Source: Mycolicibacterium arenosum | GTDB taxonomy: Bacteria; Actinomycetota; Actinomycetes; Mycobacteriales; Mycobacteriaceae | Assembly (NCBI RefSeq): GCF_024320865.1 | Contig: NZ_JANDBD010000013.1 | Coordinates: forward strand, 1 to 64,000 | Direction of reading: 5' to 3' | DNA length: 64,000 nucleotides | Part shown: in pieces, positions 19,383 through 27,891 of the stretch | Layout: every line of letters begins with the position of its first letter | Position numbering within the stretch: position 1 is the first letter of the stretch | The notes under the pieces: model-generated | Told to the model about the DNA's origin: nothing | The model's input: only the letters and a program-made list of their open reading frames with translations | The model's database searches: none | Program-made: the position numbers and the translations under genes

Positions 19383-19858
19383 GCGCTGACGACGACGATC
19401 CCGTCCTCGTCGCTGTAGGCGATCTCGCCGGGAGTGAACGTCACACCGCCGAAGGTGACCGCGACATCGCGGTCACCTTCGCCGGTCTTGGTGCTCTTGT
19501 GCGGGTTCGTGCCCAGCGCCTTGATCCCGATGTCGAGTGCGCTCAGCGCCACCGAGTCGCGCACCGCCCCGTGCACGATGACGCCCGCCCAGCCGTTGGT
19601 GACCCCGAGGCCGGCGATCAGATCGCCGACGAGCGCGCTGTGCAGCGACCCGGCACCGTCGACGACCAGCACGCCGCCGTCACCCGGTTCGGAGAGGATC
19701 GACTTCAGCAGCGCGTTGTCCTCGAAGCAGCGCACGGTCGTGATCCGACCCGCGAACATCGTTCTCGCACCGTAGTTCCGCAGTTGCAGGTCGCAGCTGC
19801 GGACGTCCGGGTAGATGTCGTCGACGAGGTCGGCGGTGGGGCGGGGTTCGACGGTCAC
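19379..19858 (-). CDS. rraA: RraA-like regulator of ribonuclease E activity (Rv3853 type)
   Basis: The 159-residue protein belongs to the family once annotated as menaquinone methyltransferase (menG) and later assigned as an RNase E inhibitor, or a 4-hydroxy-4-methyl-2-oxoglutarate aldolase relative. Visible family segments are TADLVDDIYPDV, GGVLVVDGAGSLHSALVGD (about residues 61-79), GWAGVIVHGAVRD and D-I-G-I-K-A-L-G-T-N-P. The GTG start overlaps the upstream MerR gene's stop (GTGA), so the two are coupled. Neighbours match the M. tuberculosis order ethA, rraA, hns, with the MerR gene added. Confidence 0.92.
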   Translation of the reverse strand: MTVEPRPTADLVDDIYPDVRSCDLQLRNYGARTMFAGRITTVRCFEDNALLKSILSEPGDGGVLVVDGAGSLHSALVGDLIAGLGVTNGWAGVIVHGAVRDSVALSALDIGIKALGTNPHKSTKTGEGDRDVAVTFGGVTFTPGEIAYSDEDGIVVVSA

Positions 19859-20619
19859 TCCAGCAGACTAGCGATCACCACATCGTGCACGAACTGCGCC
19901 AACCCCGGTTCGACGTCGTCGTAGTACGCGCTGAACCGCGCATCGGCGAGGTACATCTGCACCAACCCGCGATGCATCTCACCACCGCACTCGTAGAAGC
20001 GCTCGATCGACGCCCGGTGCCGCGCCGCCAGGGCGTCGCCCTCCGGCGAACCGGGTACGACGCCCGCGCGCTTGGCGGCGGCCAGGTCGGCCAGCAGTTG
20101 GTCGCCGTCGGCCTTCAGATCGATCCAATCCTGCTTCGTCAACCGCGACACCCGCTGTTGGGACTGTCTCCACTCGTCGGTGTCACCCCACCGCCGCTCG
20201 GCCTCGACCGCGTAGTCCGCACCGAATGCGGTGGTCCCGAAGATCTCGACCTGTTCCTCCGCGGTCAGCTGAATACCGCTGCGATGTGCGTCCATCAGTT
20301 CCTCCACTGCCTTGATGGTGCGCTGCAGCCCCTCGGCCCGCTCGAGGAGCAGGGCGTGCTGGCGCCGCAGCCTGGCCAACCCGTCGACCTCGGGGTCGTC
20401 GAGCAGGACGCGGATCTCGTCGAGGGGCAGACCGGCTTCTCGGTACACCAGCACCACGTGCAGCCGTTCCACGTCGGCGTCGGTGTAGCCCCGATACCCG
20501 GCAGTCGTCCGCACGCTGGGCACCACCAGACCGATGTGGTCGTAATGGTGCAGCGTGCGGACCGAAACGCCGGTCATGTCGGCGACGGCTCCCACGGTCC
20601 TCGCGACTCTCGCGTCCAT
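19855..20619 (-). CDS. TipAL-type MerR regulator with antibiotic-recognition domain
   Basis: The N-terminal winged helix (TVGAVADMTGVSVRTLHHYD) and long coiled helix (residues about 80-125) are MerR. The C-terminal part (ERRWGDTDEWRQSQQR; FYECGGEMHRGLVQMYLADARF) is a TipAS domain, which in Streptomyces TipA captures thiopeptides and other drugs. I chose ATG 20619 rather than ATG 20628, because the MerR operator and 19-bp-spaced promoter place the -10 over 20627-20632; a leaderless message would then start at about 20619. This gene is absent between rraA and hns in M. tuberculosis. Confidence 0.85.
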   Translation of the reverse strand: MDARVARTVGAVADMTGVSVRTLHHYDHIGLVVPSVRTTAGYRGYTDADVERLHVVLVYREAGLPLDEIRVLLDDPEVDGLARLRRQHALLLERAEGLQRTIKAVEELMDAHRSGIQLTAEEQVEIFGTTAFGADYAVEAERRWGDTDEWRQSQQRVSRLTKQDWIDLKADGDQLLADLAAAKRAGVVPGSPEGDALAARHRASIERFYECGGEMHRGLVQMYLADARFSAYYDDVEPGLAQFVHDVVIASLLE

Positions 20620-20633
20620 GTCGGCCACCCTGC

Positions 20634-20654
20634 ACCCTGACGTCGCGTGAGGGT
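20634..20654 (-). promoter_or_regulatory. MerR/TipA-type operator within a 19-bp-spacer promoter
   Basis: The palindrome ACCCTGACG-TCG-CGTGAGGGT matches at 8 of 9 arm pairs. On the minus strand a TTGACC -35 (20657-20652) and a CAGGGT -10-like hexamer (20632-20627) flank it at 19 bp, the elongated spacer typical of MerR-controlled promoters. Autoregulation of the adjacent gene is inferred. Confidence 0.65.
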
Positions 20655-20663
20655 CAAGCCGAC

Positions 20664-21119
20664 CTAGTCGTCGGAGCCGCGCCTGGCGACCAGCACGACC
20701 AGAATCGCAAGGACGGCCGCCGCGATGGCGACCGCGATCGGGAGGTTCGACCGCTCCGGTCCCGGCTGGGGGACGAGCACCGGGCGGCTCGAAGCCACCG
20801 CCGACTTCGCCTGTGCGGCAGCCTCCTTCGCGGGTGAGAGCGCCGAGACGACGGGTGCCGCACCGTTATCCGACGGGGGAGCCTGCGGGGGAGGTGGCGG
20901 CGCGGCCTTCGCGGCTGCCTTCTTCGCCGGTGCCTTCTTCGCAGGAGCGGCTTTCTTCGCAGGCGCTTTCTTGGCTGCGGGTGCGGCGGTCTTCTTCGCG
21001 ACCGCCTTCTTGGCCGGGGCCTTCTTCGCCGGGGCCTTCTTGGCAGGGGGCGGCGGGGCGGGTTGCGCGCCCGTCTGGTCGCCGGGCTGCTGCTCCGGTT
21101 GGTCCTGCGCGTCCGGCAT
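20664..21119 (-). CDS. hns: Hns-like lysine/alanine-rich membrane-anchored protein (Rv3852 type)
   Basis: The 151-residue protein starts at MPDAQDQPEQQPG, with an AAAGGAG site 7-8 bases upstream. Residues about 25-75 are tandem P-A-K-K-A repeats, like histone H1 tails and able to bind DNA. A short helix with A-A-A-Q-A-K-S follows, and a C-terminal transmembrane segment (IAVAIAAAVLAILVVLVARR). This domain order is that of M. tuberculosis Rv3852, described as a membrane-linked nucleoid protein. The copper block that follows downstream is not present there in M. tuberculosis. Confidence 0.9.
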   Translation of the reverse strand: MPDAQDQPEQQPGDQTGAQPAPPPPAKKAPAKKAPAKKAVAKKTAAPAAKKAPAKKAAPAKKAPAKKAAAKAAPPPPPQAPPSDNGAAPVVSALSPAKEAAAQAKSAVASSRPVLVPQPGPERSNLPIAVAIAAAVLAILVVLVARRGSDD

Positions 21120-21208
21120 GGGCTGCTCCTTTGCAGAGGTCTCGTCCAAGTACTCGCTCATCCACGAGCCGGGCAGTGCAGCCCATCATGCCAGTCGGCG
21201 CCCATGGT

Positions 21209-22132
21209 CTAGCCCGTGACCGCCAGCGCGGCGGCCAGGACGAGCGCGACACCCATCCCGGCCAACTCGATACGGGAGCGCAGGTTGGACACGTCGGAAC
21301 TGGCGCGGTGCGTGCGCGCGGCGGGCAGCCACATCGTGCGATTGCGCCACGCCAGCACGATCAACGCCGCGGTGACGACCACTTTCGCCGTCAGCAACCG
21401 ACCGTAACCGGTCTCGTAGAGCGCCGCGGGGGACGCCAACACCACCAGGGCACCGACGGCGCCGCACGCCACCAGTACGGCGACGCAGGCCAGGGACATC
21501 CGCGAGAACCGCGGCAGCACCCGTGCCCACCGGCCACGCCGATCCACGGTGAGGACGAGTGCCGCCAGCGAGCCGCACCACAGCGCCGCCGCGAGCGCGT
21601 GCAGCGCGACGGCGAGCCCGCCGAGGGTGCTGGCCGAGAGGTGCCCGACGAGATTGCGGCTCGCCAGCCCCAGTGCCGCCAGACCGACAGTCGCCACCGA
21701 CACCGCGGCGGTGCGCGGGAGGAACGCCGCGACCAGCGCGACGACCGCGGCGGCGGCCAGGCACACCAGTCCCGAGCGACCGAGCGCCGTTGCCGTGGCG
21801 AAGTCGACCGCCGTGCCGAACCCGAGCCCGACGACGGACGTGCCCGCCGACCGGGCGGCGTTGACCACCAGGCGCACCAGCTCCGCGATCGCCCAGACCG
21901 CGGCGCTCACCACCAGCGGTCCCGCGGCGCGCGCCGCCAGCTCCTCCCGATAGCGCGGATCGTCGAACCGCGACACCACGGCGAGCCCTAGCGTCAGCAC
22001 CGCCGCGATATCCGCGACGACACGAACTGCACTGTCGCCCAACGAGTTCTGCGGCTGAGCCAACGCCCAGGCGAGCACGGTGGCGGCGACGACCACGGTC
22101 GTCGCCACCACCGCGCTGCGCCACCTCGTCAC
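21209..22132 (-). CDS. copD: CopD-like copper transport membrane protein
   Basis: The 307-residue protein has about eight hydrophobic helices and the CopD/YcnJ domain pattern: G-G-L-A-V-A-L-H-A-L-A-A-A-L-W-C-G-S-L-A near residue 167, and GYGRLLTAKVVVTAALIVLAWRNR near residue 245. The GTG start overlaps the copC stop as GTGA. Together with CopC it is expected to move or sequester copper across the cytoplasmic membrane. The longer open frame upstream to 22717 is a shadow of copC. Confidence 0.87.
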   Translation of the reverse strand: MTRWRSAVVATTVVVAATVLAWALAQPQNSLGDSAVRVVADIAAVLTLGLAVVSRFDDPRYREELAARAAGPLVVSAAVWAIAELVRLVVNAARSAGTSVVGLGFGTAVDFATATALGRSGLVCLAAAAVVALVAAFLPRTAAVSVATVGLAALGLASRNLVGHLSASTLGGLAVALHALAAALWCGSLAALVLTVDRRGRWARVLPRFSRMSLACVAVLVACGAVGALVVLASPAALYETGYGRLLTAKVVVTAALIVLAWRNRTMWLPAARTHRASSDVSNLRSRIELAGMGVALVLAAALAVTG

Positions 22133-22632
22133 GATCGCCGTCGCGCCGCCCACAGCGCTCCCGCACCGACGATGGCCGCCGCCGCGACGACGAACGGCCA
22201 CACCGGCAGCGCGTCGTCCGCGCCGGCGTCGGCCGCGGCGGAGGGTCCGGGGGAGCCCGTGCCCGCGACCGTCAGCCGAAAGGACCAGGCGCCGCTGACG
22301 ACGTGGCCGTCGGCCGACGTGACGCGGTAGTTCACCGTGTACGTGCCCGCCGGACCGAGGGGCCGCAGTCCCACCGACGCCGTTGCTCCCGACACCCGAA
22401 CGGAATCCCTGGTCGACCACAGATTGCCGTCCGGTCCGACCACGGTCATCGCCGCGAAGGACGTCTGAAGCTGCTCGTTGAACACCGCGCTGACCGCGGC
22501 CGGACCCTGCGCCAGCGAGGCGTCGGCGGCCGGATCGGTGGAGACGCGGGTGGCGTGAGCGGCGGCGGGTGCCGCCCCGACCAGCGCCAGCGTACCGACC
22601 ACCACCGCGGCGAGCAGCCAGCGCACGATCAC
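22129..22632 (-). CDS. copC: CopC-domain copper-binding protein with C-terminal anchor
   Basis: The 167-residue protein has a signal peptide (VIVRWLLAAVVVGTLALV) with cleavage after APAAA. The mature protein then starts H-A-T-R-V-S-T-D-P, the N-terminal histidine expected of a CopC copper brace. A second conserved region is A-D-G-H-V-V-S-G-A-W-S-F. A membrane helix (VWPFVVAAAAIVGAGALWA) and arginine tail end it. The GTG start at 22632 overlaps the YcnI-like gene's stop. It is the middle gene of a tightly coupled copper set. Confidence 0.88.
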   Translation of the reverse strand: MIVRWLLAAVVVGTLALVGAAPAAAHATRVSTDPAADASLAQGPAAVSAVFNEQLQTSFAAMTVVGPDGNLWSTRDSVRVSGATASVGLRPLGPAGTYTVNYRVTSADGHVVSGAWSFRLTVAGTGSPGPSAAADAGADDALPVWPFVVAAAAIVGAGALWAARRRS

Positions 22633-23327
22633 GCACGCCGTCCGCGGAACAGCGCGGCGGCGACGCCGAGCGCCCCGACGACGAGGGCTGCGCCCGCCAG
22701 CCACCGCGCGGTGTCATCCGCCGCGGGGGCAGCCGTAGCCGGTGGTGCCGCGGCGGGCGGTGCCGCGGCGGCGGACGCGGTCGGGCCGTGGTCGTGCTCC
22801 GCCTCTCCGGCGCCCGCCGTCAGCGTCAGAACGGGAGCGGGGTGCTCGGGTTCCCCGCCGCCGGGGAGCGGCGGCTGATCCCACGTCACCACGGCGCCGT
22901 CGGAGTAGGTCTGCGTCGCGGGCAGCGTCACCGACTCCGCATCGGGCAGGGTCACCGAGACGCGGAACAGCCCGAACTGATCGGAGGAGATGCCGACCGC
23001 CGGCGCCGCGGTCCACGTCACCGACCGGACGGTGCCGGAGCCGGCGTCCCTGTCGAGTCGAGCCGTCCAACCCGGCATCAGTTCGGTGCGAGCCGATGTG
23101 ACATCGGGTAGCGCGACGCTGAATACGGTTGTCAAAGCTCCGGTTTCGGACTCGCCGGGAACTCGGAACGTGAGTACGGACGTGCTGCCGGGGGCGGCGC
23201 CCTGGGCGTCGACGTGGACGTGCGCCCACGCGGTCGCCGGGCTCAGCGAGAGCGTCGCCGAGAACAGCGCGACCGCCGCGGCGGTCGTGATGAGGGCGCG
23301 CGAGGACGCCCGATGAGTTGATGCCAT
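22629..23327 (-). CDS. YcnI-like DUF1775 copper chaperone, membrane anchored
   Basis: The 232-residue protein starts at MASTHRASSRALI, with a signal peptide cut after A-T-A-W-A. The mature end is H-V-H-V-D-A-Q-G-A-A-P-G, the histidine of the YcnI monohistidine copper brace. DUF1775 features include L-T-F-R-V-P-G-E-S and the DQPPLPGGGEPEHPAP region. An alanine/proline-rich stretch with EHDHG and a C-terminal helix (WLAGAALVVGALGVAAALF) follow. It overlaps copC by 4 bases. Confidence 0.87.
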   Translation of the reverse strand: MASTHRASSRALITTAAAVALFSATLSLSPATAWAHVHVDAQGAAPGSTSVLTFRVPGESETGALTTVFSVALPDVTSARTELMPGWTARLDRDAGSGTVRSVTWTAAPAVGISSDQFGLFRVSVTLPDAESVTLPATQTYSDGAVVTWDQPPLPGGGEPEHPAPVLTLTAGAGEAEHDHGPTASAAAAPPAAAPPATAAPAADDTARWLAGAALVVGALGVAAALFRGRRA

Positions 23328-23367
23328 GGTGGTGATTGCCTTCGATGGTCGGGGTTCGGATCGCGGG

Positions 23368-23895
23368 TCAGTGCGCGGCGACCGGAGGACCCCGATGAGA
23401 TTTCGAGACGGCGAGCGCCAGCGTCGCCTGCAGTGGCTGATCGGCGGAGTACGCCACGGTGTCCGCGGCGGGCGGCGGCTCGGATCGAACGCGTGCCGCG
23501 ATCGCCCGCACGGCGTGAGAGAGCGCCTCGCCCAGCCGGCCCGCGACCGCAACGAGCACCGCGCACACCACGATCGCCGCCGCGTGAGCGCTCAGCATGG
23601 CGGCGTCGGAGGTAGCGCTCGCCACGTGCCTGTGGCCGGAAGCGGCCAGCAGTACGTGACCCGTCAGCTGGCCCGCGGCGAGCAGTATCAGGAGGCCGGG
23701 CACGGTCGTCGCGGCCGGCGCGGTGGCGGCGATCGCCCCGACCGTCACCGCGAGCACCCCGAGCAGGATCACCCCGGCACCCGACGGTGCCGCTCCGCTC
23801 GCCCACGCGTGCGCAACCGTCGCGAGCGCGACGGTCAGCGCTCCCACGGCCGCGCCGCGGACACGAGCCGCGACGGTGACGGGCGAGTGCGTCAC
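23368..23895 (-). CDS. Small membrane protein of the copper block
   Basis: The 175-residue protein (GTG start) has about four to five hydrophobic helices. A histidine-bearing loop, L-A-A-S-G-H-R-H-V-A-S, lies near the middle, and a charged C-terminus ends KSHRGPPVAAH. I do not recognise a named domain. Its place 40 bases upstream of the YcnI-like gene on the same strand, and its histidine loop, suggest a role in copper handling, but this is inference from context. The Rv3850-like gene ends 7 bases before it. Confidence 0.7.
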   Translation of the reverse strand: MTHSPVTVAARVRGAAVGALTVALATVAHAWASGAAPSGAGVILLGVLAVTVGAIAATAPAATTVPGLLILLAAGQLTGHVLLAASGHRHVASATSDAAMLSAHAAAIVVCAVLVAVAGRLGEALSHAVRAIAARVRSEPPPAADTVAYSADQPLQATLALAVSKSHRGPPVAAH

Positions 23896-23902
23896 GCGGG
23901 GA

Positions 23903-24559
23903 TCAGACCACGCCCAGCCGCGCCAGCAGGTCGCCGTCGACGCCGTCGAGCTGCTGGGAGATCGCGAGGTGCGCGGACCGGCGGCGGGCCGACGGCATGT
24001 TCTCGGCGGCGGTCACCGCAGCGGCGAGATCTGTCAGCCGCTCGTTGATCGCGGCGACGAACTGCTTGGTCTCGGCGTCCTTGGGGTTCTTCTCCGCGAC
24101 CTGGCGCAGCGAGCGCTCCGCGCCCGCGATCCGCGCGGACAGCTCGCCGCCGGGGCCGGAGAACTGGCCGATCTGACTGAGCGGAACCCCGAGCCGATCG
24201 GCCTTGCGCTGCTCTGCCATGCCGCGGGCCGCGATCGCTGCGCGGTAGACGACGGGTACCAGCACGGGGGCCAGCATGCGCGTCACCGTTAACGTTCGGC
24301 GAATTCGGCTCGGCGACAGAAGCTTCCCTTCGCGGCTGGCCTTGAGCTGTGCCTCAGCAACCTTCAGCGCCGCTTTGTCGCTGGCCCGCTGGGACCTCAC
24401 GTTCGCCTTGATGGCGGCGGCCTGACGTTTGGCGTCGGACTTGATCCGGCGGGCCTCGTTCTTGGCCGTCAGCCTCGCCTCGAGCTTCGCCTTGGCCTTG
24501 ATGGCGCGGGCCTCCGCGCGCCGAGTCGCCCGGCTCTTACGTCGTGTGAACAGGGCCAT
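23903..24559 (-). CDS. Rv3850-like conserved protein (DUF6474 type)
   Basis: The 218-residue protein begins MALFTRRKSRATRRAEARA and has the same length as M. tuberculosis Rv3850. Residues 1-90 are a highly basic, alanine-rich helix likely to form a coiled coil (R-A-I-K-A-K-A-K-L-E-A-R). A hydrophobic stretch (MLAPVLVPVVYRAAIAAR) and a mixed-charge helical tail follow. The function is unknown. It heads the minus-strand run leading into the copper genes, with a 7-base gap. Confidence 0.85.
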   Translation of the reverse strand: MALFTRRKSRATRRAEARAIKAKAKLEARLTAKNEARRIKSDAKRQAAAIKANVRSQRASDKAALKVAEAQLKASREGKLLSPSRIRRTLTVTRMLAPVLVPVVYRAAIAARGMAEQRKADRLGVPLSQIGQFSGPGGELSARIAGAERSLRQVAEKNPKDAETKQFVAAINERLTDLAAAVTAAENMPSARRRSAHLAISQQLDGVDGDLLARLGVV

Positions 24560-24735
24560 TCCGACTGCCTCCCGGTAATCTCGTCGCGGCACGGCGACGT
24601 CGGCTCCGCTGGTGTGGCTCACACTATCGCCGGTCGCGCAGCGCGGTGGTTCCGCCCCCGCCTGAAGCCGGCTGTTCGGGCTCACAGCAAACACCACGCG
24701 CAGGTTGTGCAACAATTGACGGGTTATCGAAGTGG

Positions 24736-26136
24736 ATGACCCGTAGTGCCGTGAAGGGTGGTGATGGCGTGGCTTCGCGCATGAGCATGGCCGCGGCCGC
24801 CGCGGTGATGGCATCGGGCCTGTTCGTGGGCGGTTCCAGCGCGTCTCTGGCGTTCGCCGAACCGGACACGTCCGCAGCGGGCGACGGCCCCGGCACCGGC
24901 ACGGGCGGCACGTCGAACACGACTCCGGGCCAATCCGCGGACCCGCAACCCGAGAGCCCAGCGCCCGGTTTCCCCGATTCCGGTCCGCCCACCGCGGGCG
25001 GACCGTCCAGCGGCTCGCAGCAGCCGCAGTCGCACGTGGGTAACGGGCGCACCGGACTGCCCGCCGGAAGCGCGGGCGCCACGCCGGATTCCACGCCGCC
25101 CAGCAAACAACCCGAATCGCCTGGGGAGCAGGGTCCGCAAACGCCAGCGGCGAATCCTGGCGAACTCCCGTCGACCCCCGCCGAGGTCCCGGTCGACCCG
25201 GCCGCGGGCGAGCAACCGCCGGTCGTCGACGAAGAGGGGGGTTCGGGTGCCGGAGGCGGCAGCGGGCCGCCCACGGCTGACGGAGCGGCGGACCCCGCGC
25301 TGACCGCACCCGCGGAGACCGTCCCCGTCGTCACCGAACCGACCGAGCCGGCGGGCCCCGGTGAGGAGACCCTGCTGCCGGAGGCCGATCCCACCGCCCT
25401 GAAGGAAGGCGAGGTCGAAGAGGAACCACAGGTGCCGGACTGGTGCTGGTGGCCGCTCCCGACGTTCCCGACCCTTCCCAGCGGCGACGGCGGTAACGGC
25501 GCCGTTCCGCAGACGACTCAGCTCAACTTCGGTGAACTCCTCAACATCCCGCCGATGCAGCTTCCGCAGCTGCAGGTGCCCCAGTTCCCGGAGATCCAGC
25601 TTCCGCTGCTGCCCCCCGATCTGCTCAACCAATTGGCCCAGCCCGTCCAGCCGTTCATCGACGCCGTCACAGGGCTCGCGACGGCCGCGTCGGAGTTGCC
25701 GTTCACCACCATCACGCTGCCCGTGATCGTCACCCCCGGCGGCACCGCAGGCGGCGGCGGCGGTGGCGGCGGTGGTGGTGGAGCGGGCGCCGGCGGAGCC
25801 GGAACCACCGGAATCGGCCCCCGGCCGGGGATGCCCGAGGCGCCGCGAGTCACCGGGAAGCCCGGCGGAAAGCCGGCCTCGCCGCCCGAGCCCGTCCAGA
25901 CTTCGCCCGACGTGCCCGCCTTCACCGCGGGCGCAGGCGCTGCCCCGGCCCCGTCGTACCGCGCCGGCTACACGGACTACCTCCGGGCGGCGGGCCTCGG
26001 CGAGGTCGCCGCGGTGGCGGTACCGGGTGTCACCGGCATCCTCGCCCTCGTCGGCGCCGGCGGTCTCCTGGGTTACCGCCAGGCCAGGGCGGGACACACC
26101 GTTCGAGCAAGTGGGACAGGCCGCTTCATGAGCTGA
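24736..26136 (+). CDS. Secreted proline/glycine-rich surface protein with C-terminal anchor
   Basis: The 466-residue protein has a signal-like segment (MSMAAAAAVMASGLFVGG) ending near S-L-A-F-A-E-P. About 330 residues of low-complexity Pro/Gly/Ser/Glu sequence follow, including P-Q-L-Q-V-P-Q-F-P-E-I-Q-L-P-L-L. There is an 11-glycine tract near residue 341. The C-terminus carries a membrane helix (VPGVTGILALVGAGGLLGY) followed by RQARAGHTVRASGTGRFM. That tail recurs in actinobacterial surface proteins and would hold the protein in the membrane. ATG 24736 is preferred over the open frame from 24646. No enzymatic domain is seen. Confidence 0.75.
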   Translation: MTRSAVKGGDGVASRMSMAAAAAVMASGLFVGGSSASLAFAEPDTSAAGDGPGTGTGGTSNTTPGQSADPQPESPAPGFPDSGPPTAGGPSSGSQQPQSHVGNGRTGLPAGSAGATPDSTPPSKQPESPGEQGPQTPAANPGELPSTPAEVPVDPAAGEQPPVVDEEGGSGAGGGSGPPTADGAADPALTAPAETVPVVTEPTEPAGPGEETLLPEADPTALKEGEVEEEPQVPDWCWWPLPTFPTLPSGDGGNGAVPQTTQLNFGELLNIPPMQLPQLQVPQFPEIQLPLLPPDLLNQLAQPVQPFIDAVTGLATAASELPFTTITLPVIVTPGGTAGGGGGGGGGGGAGAGGAGTTGIGPRPGMPEAPRVTGKPGGKPASPPEPVQTSPDVPAFTAGAGAAPAPSYRAGYTDYLRAAGLGEVAAVAVPGVTGILALVGAGGLLGYRQARAGHTVRASGTGRFMS

Positions 26137-26230
26137 CGGGATTGACGATTCTGCTCATCGCGTGTGCGGTTTCGCCCGCTTCGCCGAGGGCGGAGAGTCA
26201 TAGTGGAGTCATCGAGCGAGAGGGGTGCAC

Positions 26231-26722
26231 ATGTCAGCTAGTCGTCGCGTTACGCGCGCCGTCAACGCCGTGCTCGACCTCGCTCCCCGTAGTGGCGAGG
26301 TGTCGCTGGCGCGCCTCGTCGACGCCGTTGCCGCCGATCGCGGCAGGCCCATCGAGCTGAAGATGGCCGAGCTCCCCTCGGGGGTGTGCGGTCAATGGCG
26401 GCAGTACGTCGACCGCGACGTGTTCCTGATTCAGGAGGGCCTGCCCGCGGGTGACCGCACGCTGGCACACGAACTCGGTCACCTGGTCCTCGGCCACGAG
26501 GGCATCTCGGTCGTCGAAGCCGCCCGCGACACCATGGAGTTCGCCAGCTCCGACCTGATCGGCTACATGCTCAATCAACGCACCGGGTGCATGGGCCCCG
26601 CGGGCGAGGACGCCGAGCAGGAGGCCGAGGACTTCGCGGCGCTACTCATCTACCGGCTCGGCCGGCTGCCGTCGGATCGTTCATCCATCGTCCAGGTGCG
26701 GCTCGGAGAGGCGTTTGGTTGA
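26231..26722 (+). CDS. ImmA/IrrE-family metallopeptidase
   Basis: The 163-residue protein carries the zinc protease signature H-E-L-G-H at residues 80-84 (RTLAHELGHLVLGHE). A distal acidic helix, E-Q-E-A-E-D-F-A-A-L-L, supplies the third ligand. ImmA/IrrE proteases cleave partner DNA-binding regulators in response to a signal. A purine-rich ribosome binding site (GAGAGGGG) precedes the ATG. Its stop overlaps the TTG start of the membrane gene (TTGA), so the two are coupled. The XRE-type regulator EspR lies convergently just beyond. Confidence 0.87.
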   Translation: MSASRRVTRAVNAVLDLAPRSGEVSLARLVDAVAADRGRPIELKMAELPSGVCGQWRQYVDRDVFLIQEGLPAGDRTLAHELGHLVLGHEGISVVEAARDTMEFASSDLIGYMLNQRTGCMGPAGEDAEQEAEDFAALLIYRLGRLPSDRSSIVQVRLGEAFG

Positions 26723-27840
26723 TCATCTGGGTGATCGCCGGCCTCCTGGGGTTGGCGACTGGCCTTCGCATCGGCTGGGCGCTGGTGAACAAGCAGTCCC
26801 TGGTGAGCGCCGCGATGATCCTCGCGCTGGGCAGTCTCGGCCTGGTCGCGGCCTTGAACTGGCAGCCGCTGACGCTGCTGCTCGACACCATGCTGCGGTG
26901 GAACAACGTCTCGACGGTACTGAGCCAGGTAGCACTGATCGCATGCGCCGCGGGCAGTTGCGTGATGATCACGTCGGCGTCGTCGAGTCGCAAACCCGCG
27001 ACCATCAGGCGCATCGCCACGATTCAGTACCTGATCGCCGCCGCCATCGCGGCGGTCACGCTGATCGCCTTCTTCCTCAGCCCGCAGCAGCCCGAGATGG
27101 CTCCGGAGGAGTACCTGCGCCGCACGCTCGGTGACGGCGGCAGCGCGTTGGCGTGGCTGCCGCCCCTGCTGTACGTGATGTTCGCCCTCAGCCTGGTGGT
27201 GTGGGCGGGTGTCCGGCATTCGAACCGCACGCGTCGCGGCCGCGCCCTGTTCGTCTTCACGGTGGGCATCGTCCTCATCGTCCTGGCGAGCGCGTTCTTC
27301 CTGCTGCGCGCCGCGGGCAGCACCGGGTTCATCGGCGTCGGTTCGGCGGCGACGCTGCTCGGCTGCGCGATGCTGGTGGTCGCGAGCGGGTCGTTGCTGC
27401 CCAGCATCGAAGACTGGTTCGGCGCGCGGCGGGAGATGCGGGTGATCCGGCCGCTGCTGGAGGAAATGCACGACCGGCATCCGAACGTGGGAATCGGCGT
27501 CCGCCCGCGCGGACCGCTGCTGTTCCGGGTCGCAGAGCAGATGTCGCTGATCTCCGACGCGCTGTACCTGGAAGCCACCCGTGCGCTCGGCGCCGACGTC
27601 GAGCGGGCTTCGCGCGCCCAAGACCCGGAGCTCGCGAAGACGTCGCCCAACGAGCAGGCACGTCGTATCGCCGCGTGGATTCACGCAGGCCGGGGCGGCG
27701 ATCGTGACGCCGCAAACGTCAATTTCCCTGGCCCGAATTGGCTGCGCCAACCCGCGTCGTTCAGTGACCGGGAGTGGATTCTGGCGATCGCCAGTCAGTA
27801 CCGGGCCCTCGAGAAGAGCGCCGACGTCGCGGTGGTGTGA
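26719..27840 (+). CDS. Multi-pass membrane protein, MAB_1171c/DUF6545 type
   Basis: The 373-residue product starts at a TTG overlapping the protease stop. Residues 1-245 hold about seven hydrophobic helices. The C-terminal 130 residues are soluble, with segments such as L-L-E-E-M-H-D-R-H-P-N-V and F-R-V-A-E-Q-M-S-L-I-S-D-A-L-Y-L and a closing E-W-I-L-A-I-A-S-Q-Y. This matches the actinobacterial family found beside ImmA/IrrE proteases and XRE regulators. It could be the sensor that controls the protease; that role is inferred from gene pairing. Confidence 0.8.
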   Translation: MIIWVIAGLLGLATGLRIGWALVNKQSLVSAAMILALGSLGLVAALNWQPLTLLLDTMLRWNNVSTVLSQVALIACAAGSCVMITSASSSRKPATIRRIATIQYLIAAAIAAVTLIAFFLSPQQPEMAPEEYLRRTLGDGGSALAWLPPLLYVMFALSLVVWAGVRHSNRTRRGRALFVFTVGIVLIVLASAFFLLRAAGSTGFIGVGSAATLLGCAMLVVASGSLLPSIEDWFGARREMRVIRPLLEEMHDRHPNVGIGVRPRGPLLFRVAEQMSLISDALYLEATRALGADVERASRAQDPELAKTSPNEQARRIAAWIHAGRGGDRDAANVNFPGPNWLRQPASFSDREWILAIASQYRALEKSADVAVV

Positions 27841-27891
27841 ACGCACCACCGCGACGATTTCGCCGGGCGCACCCGAGGCGCGCCCAGCGGG

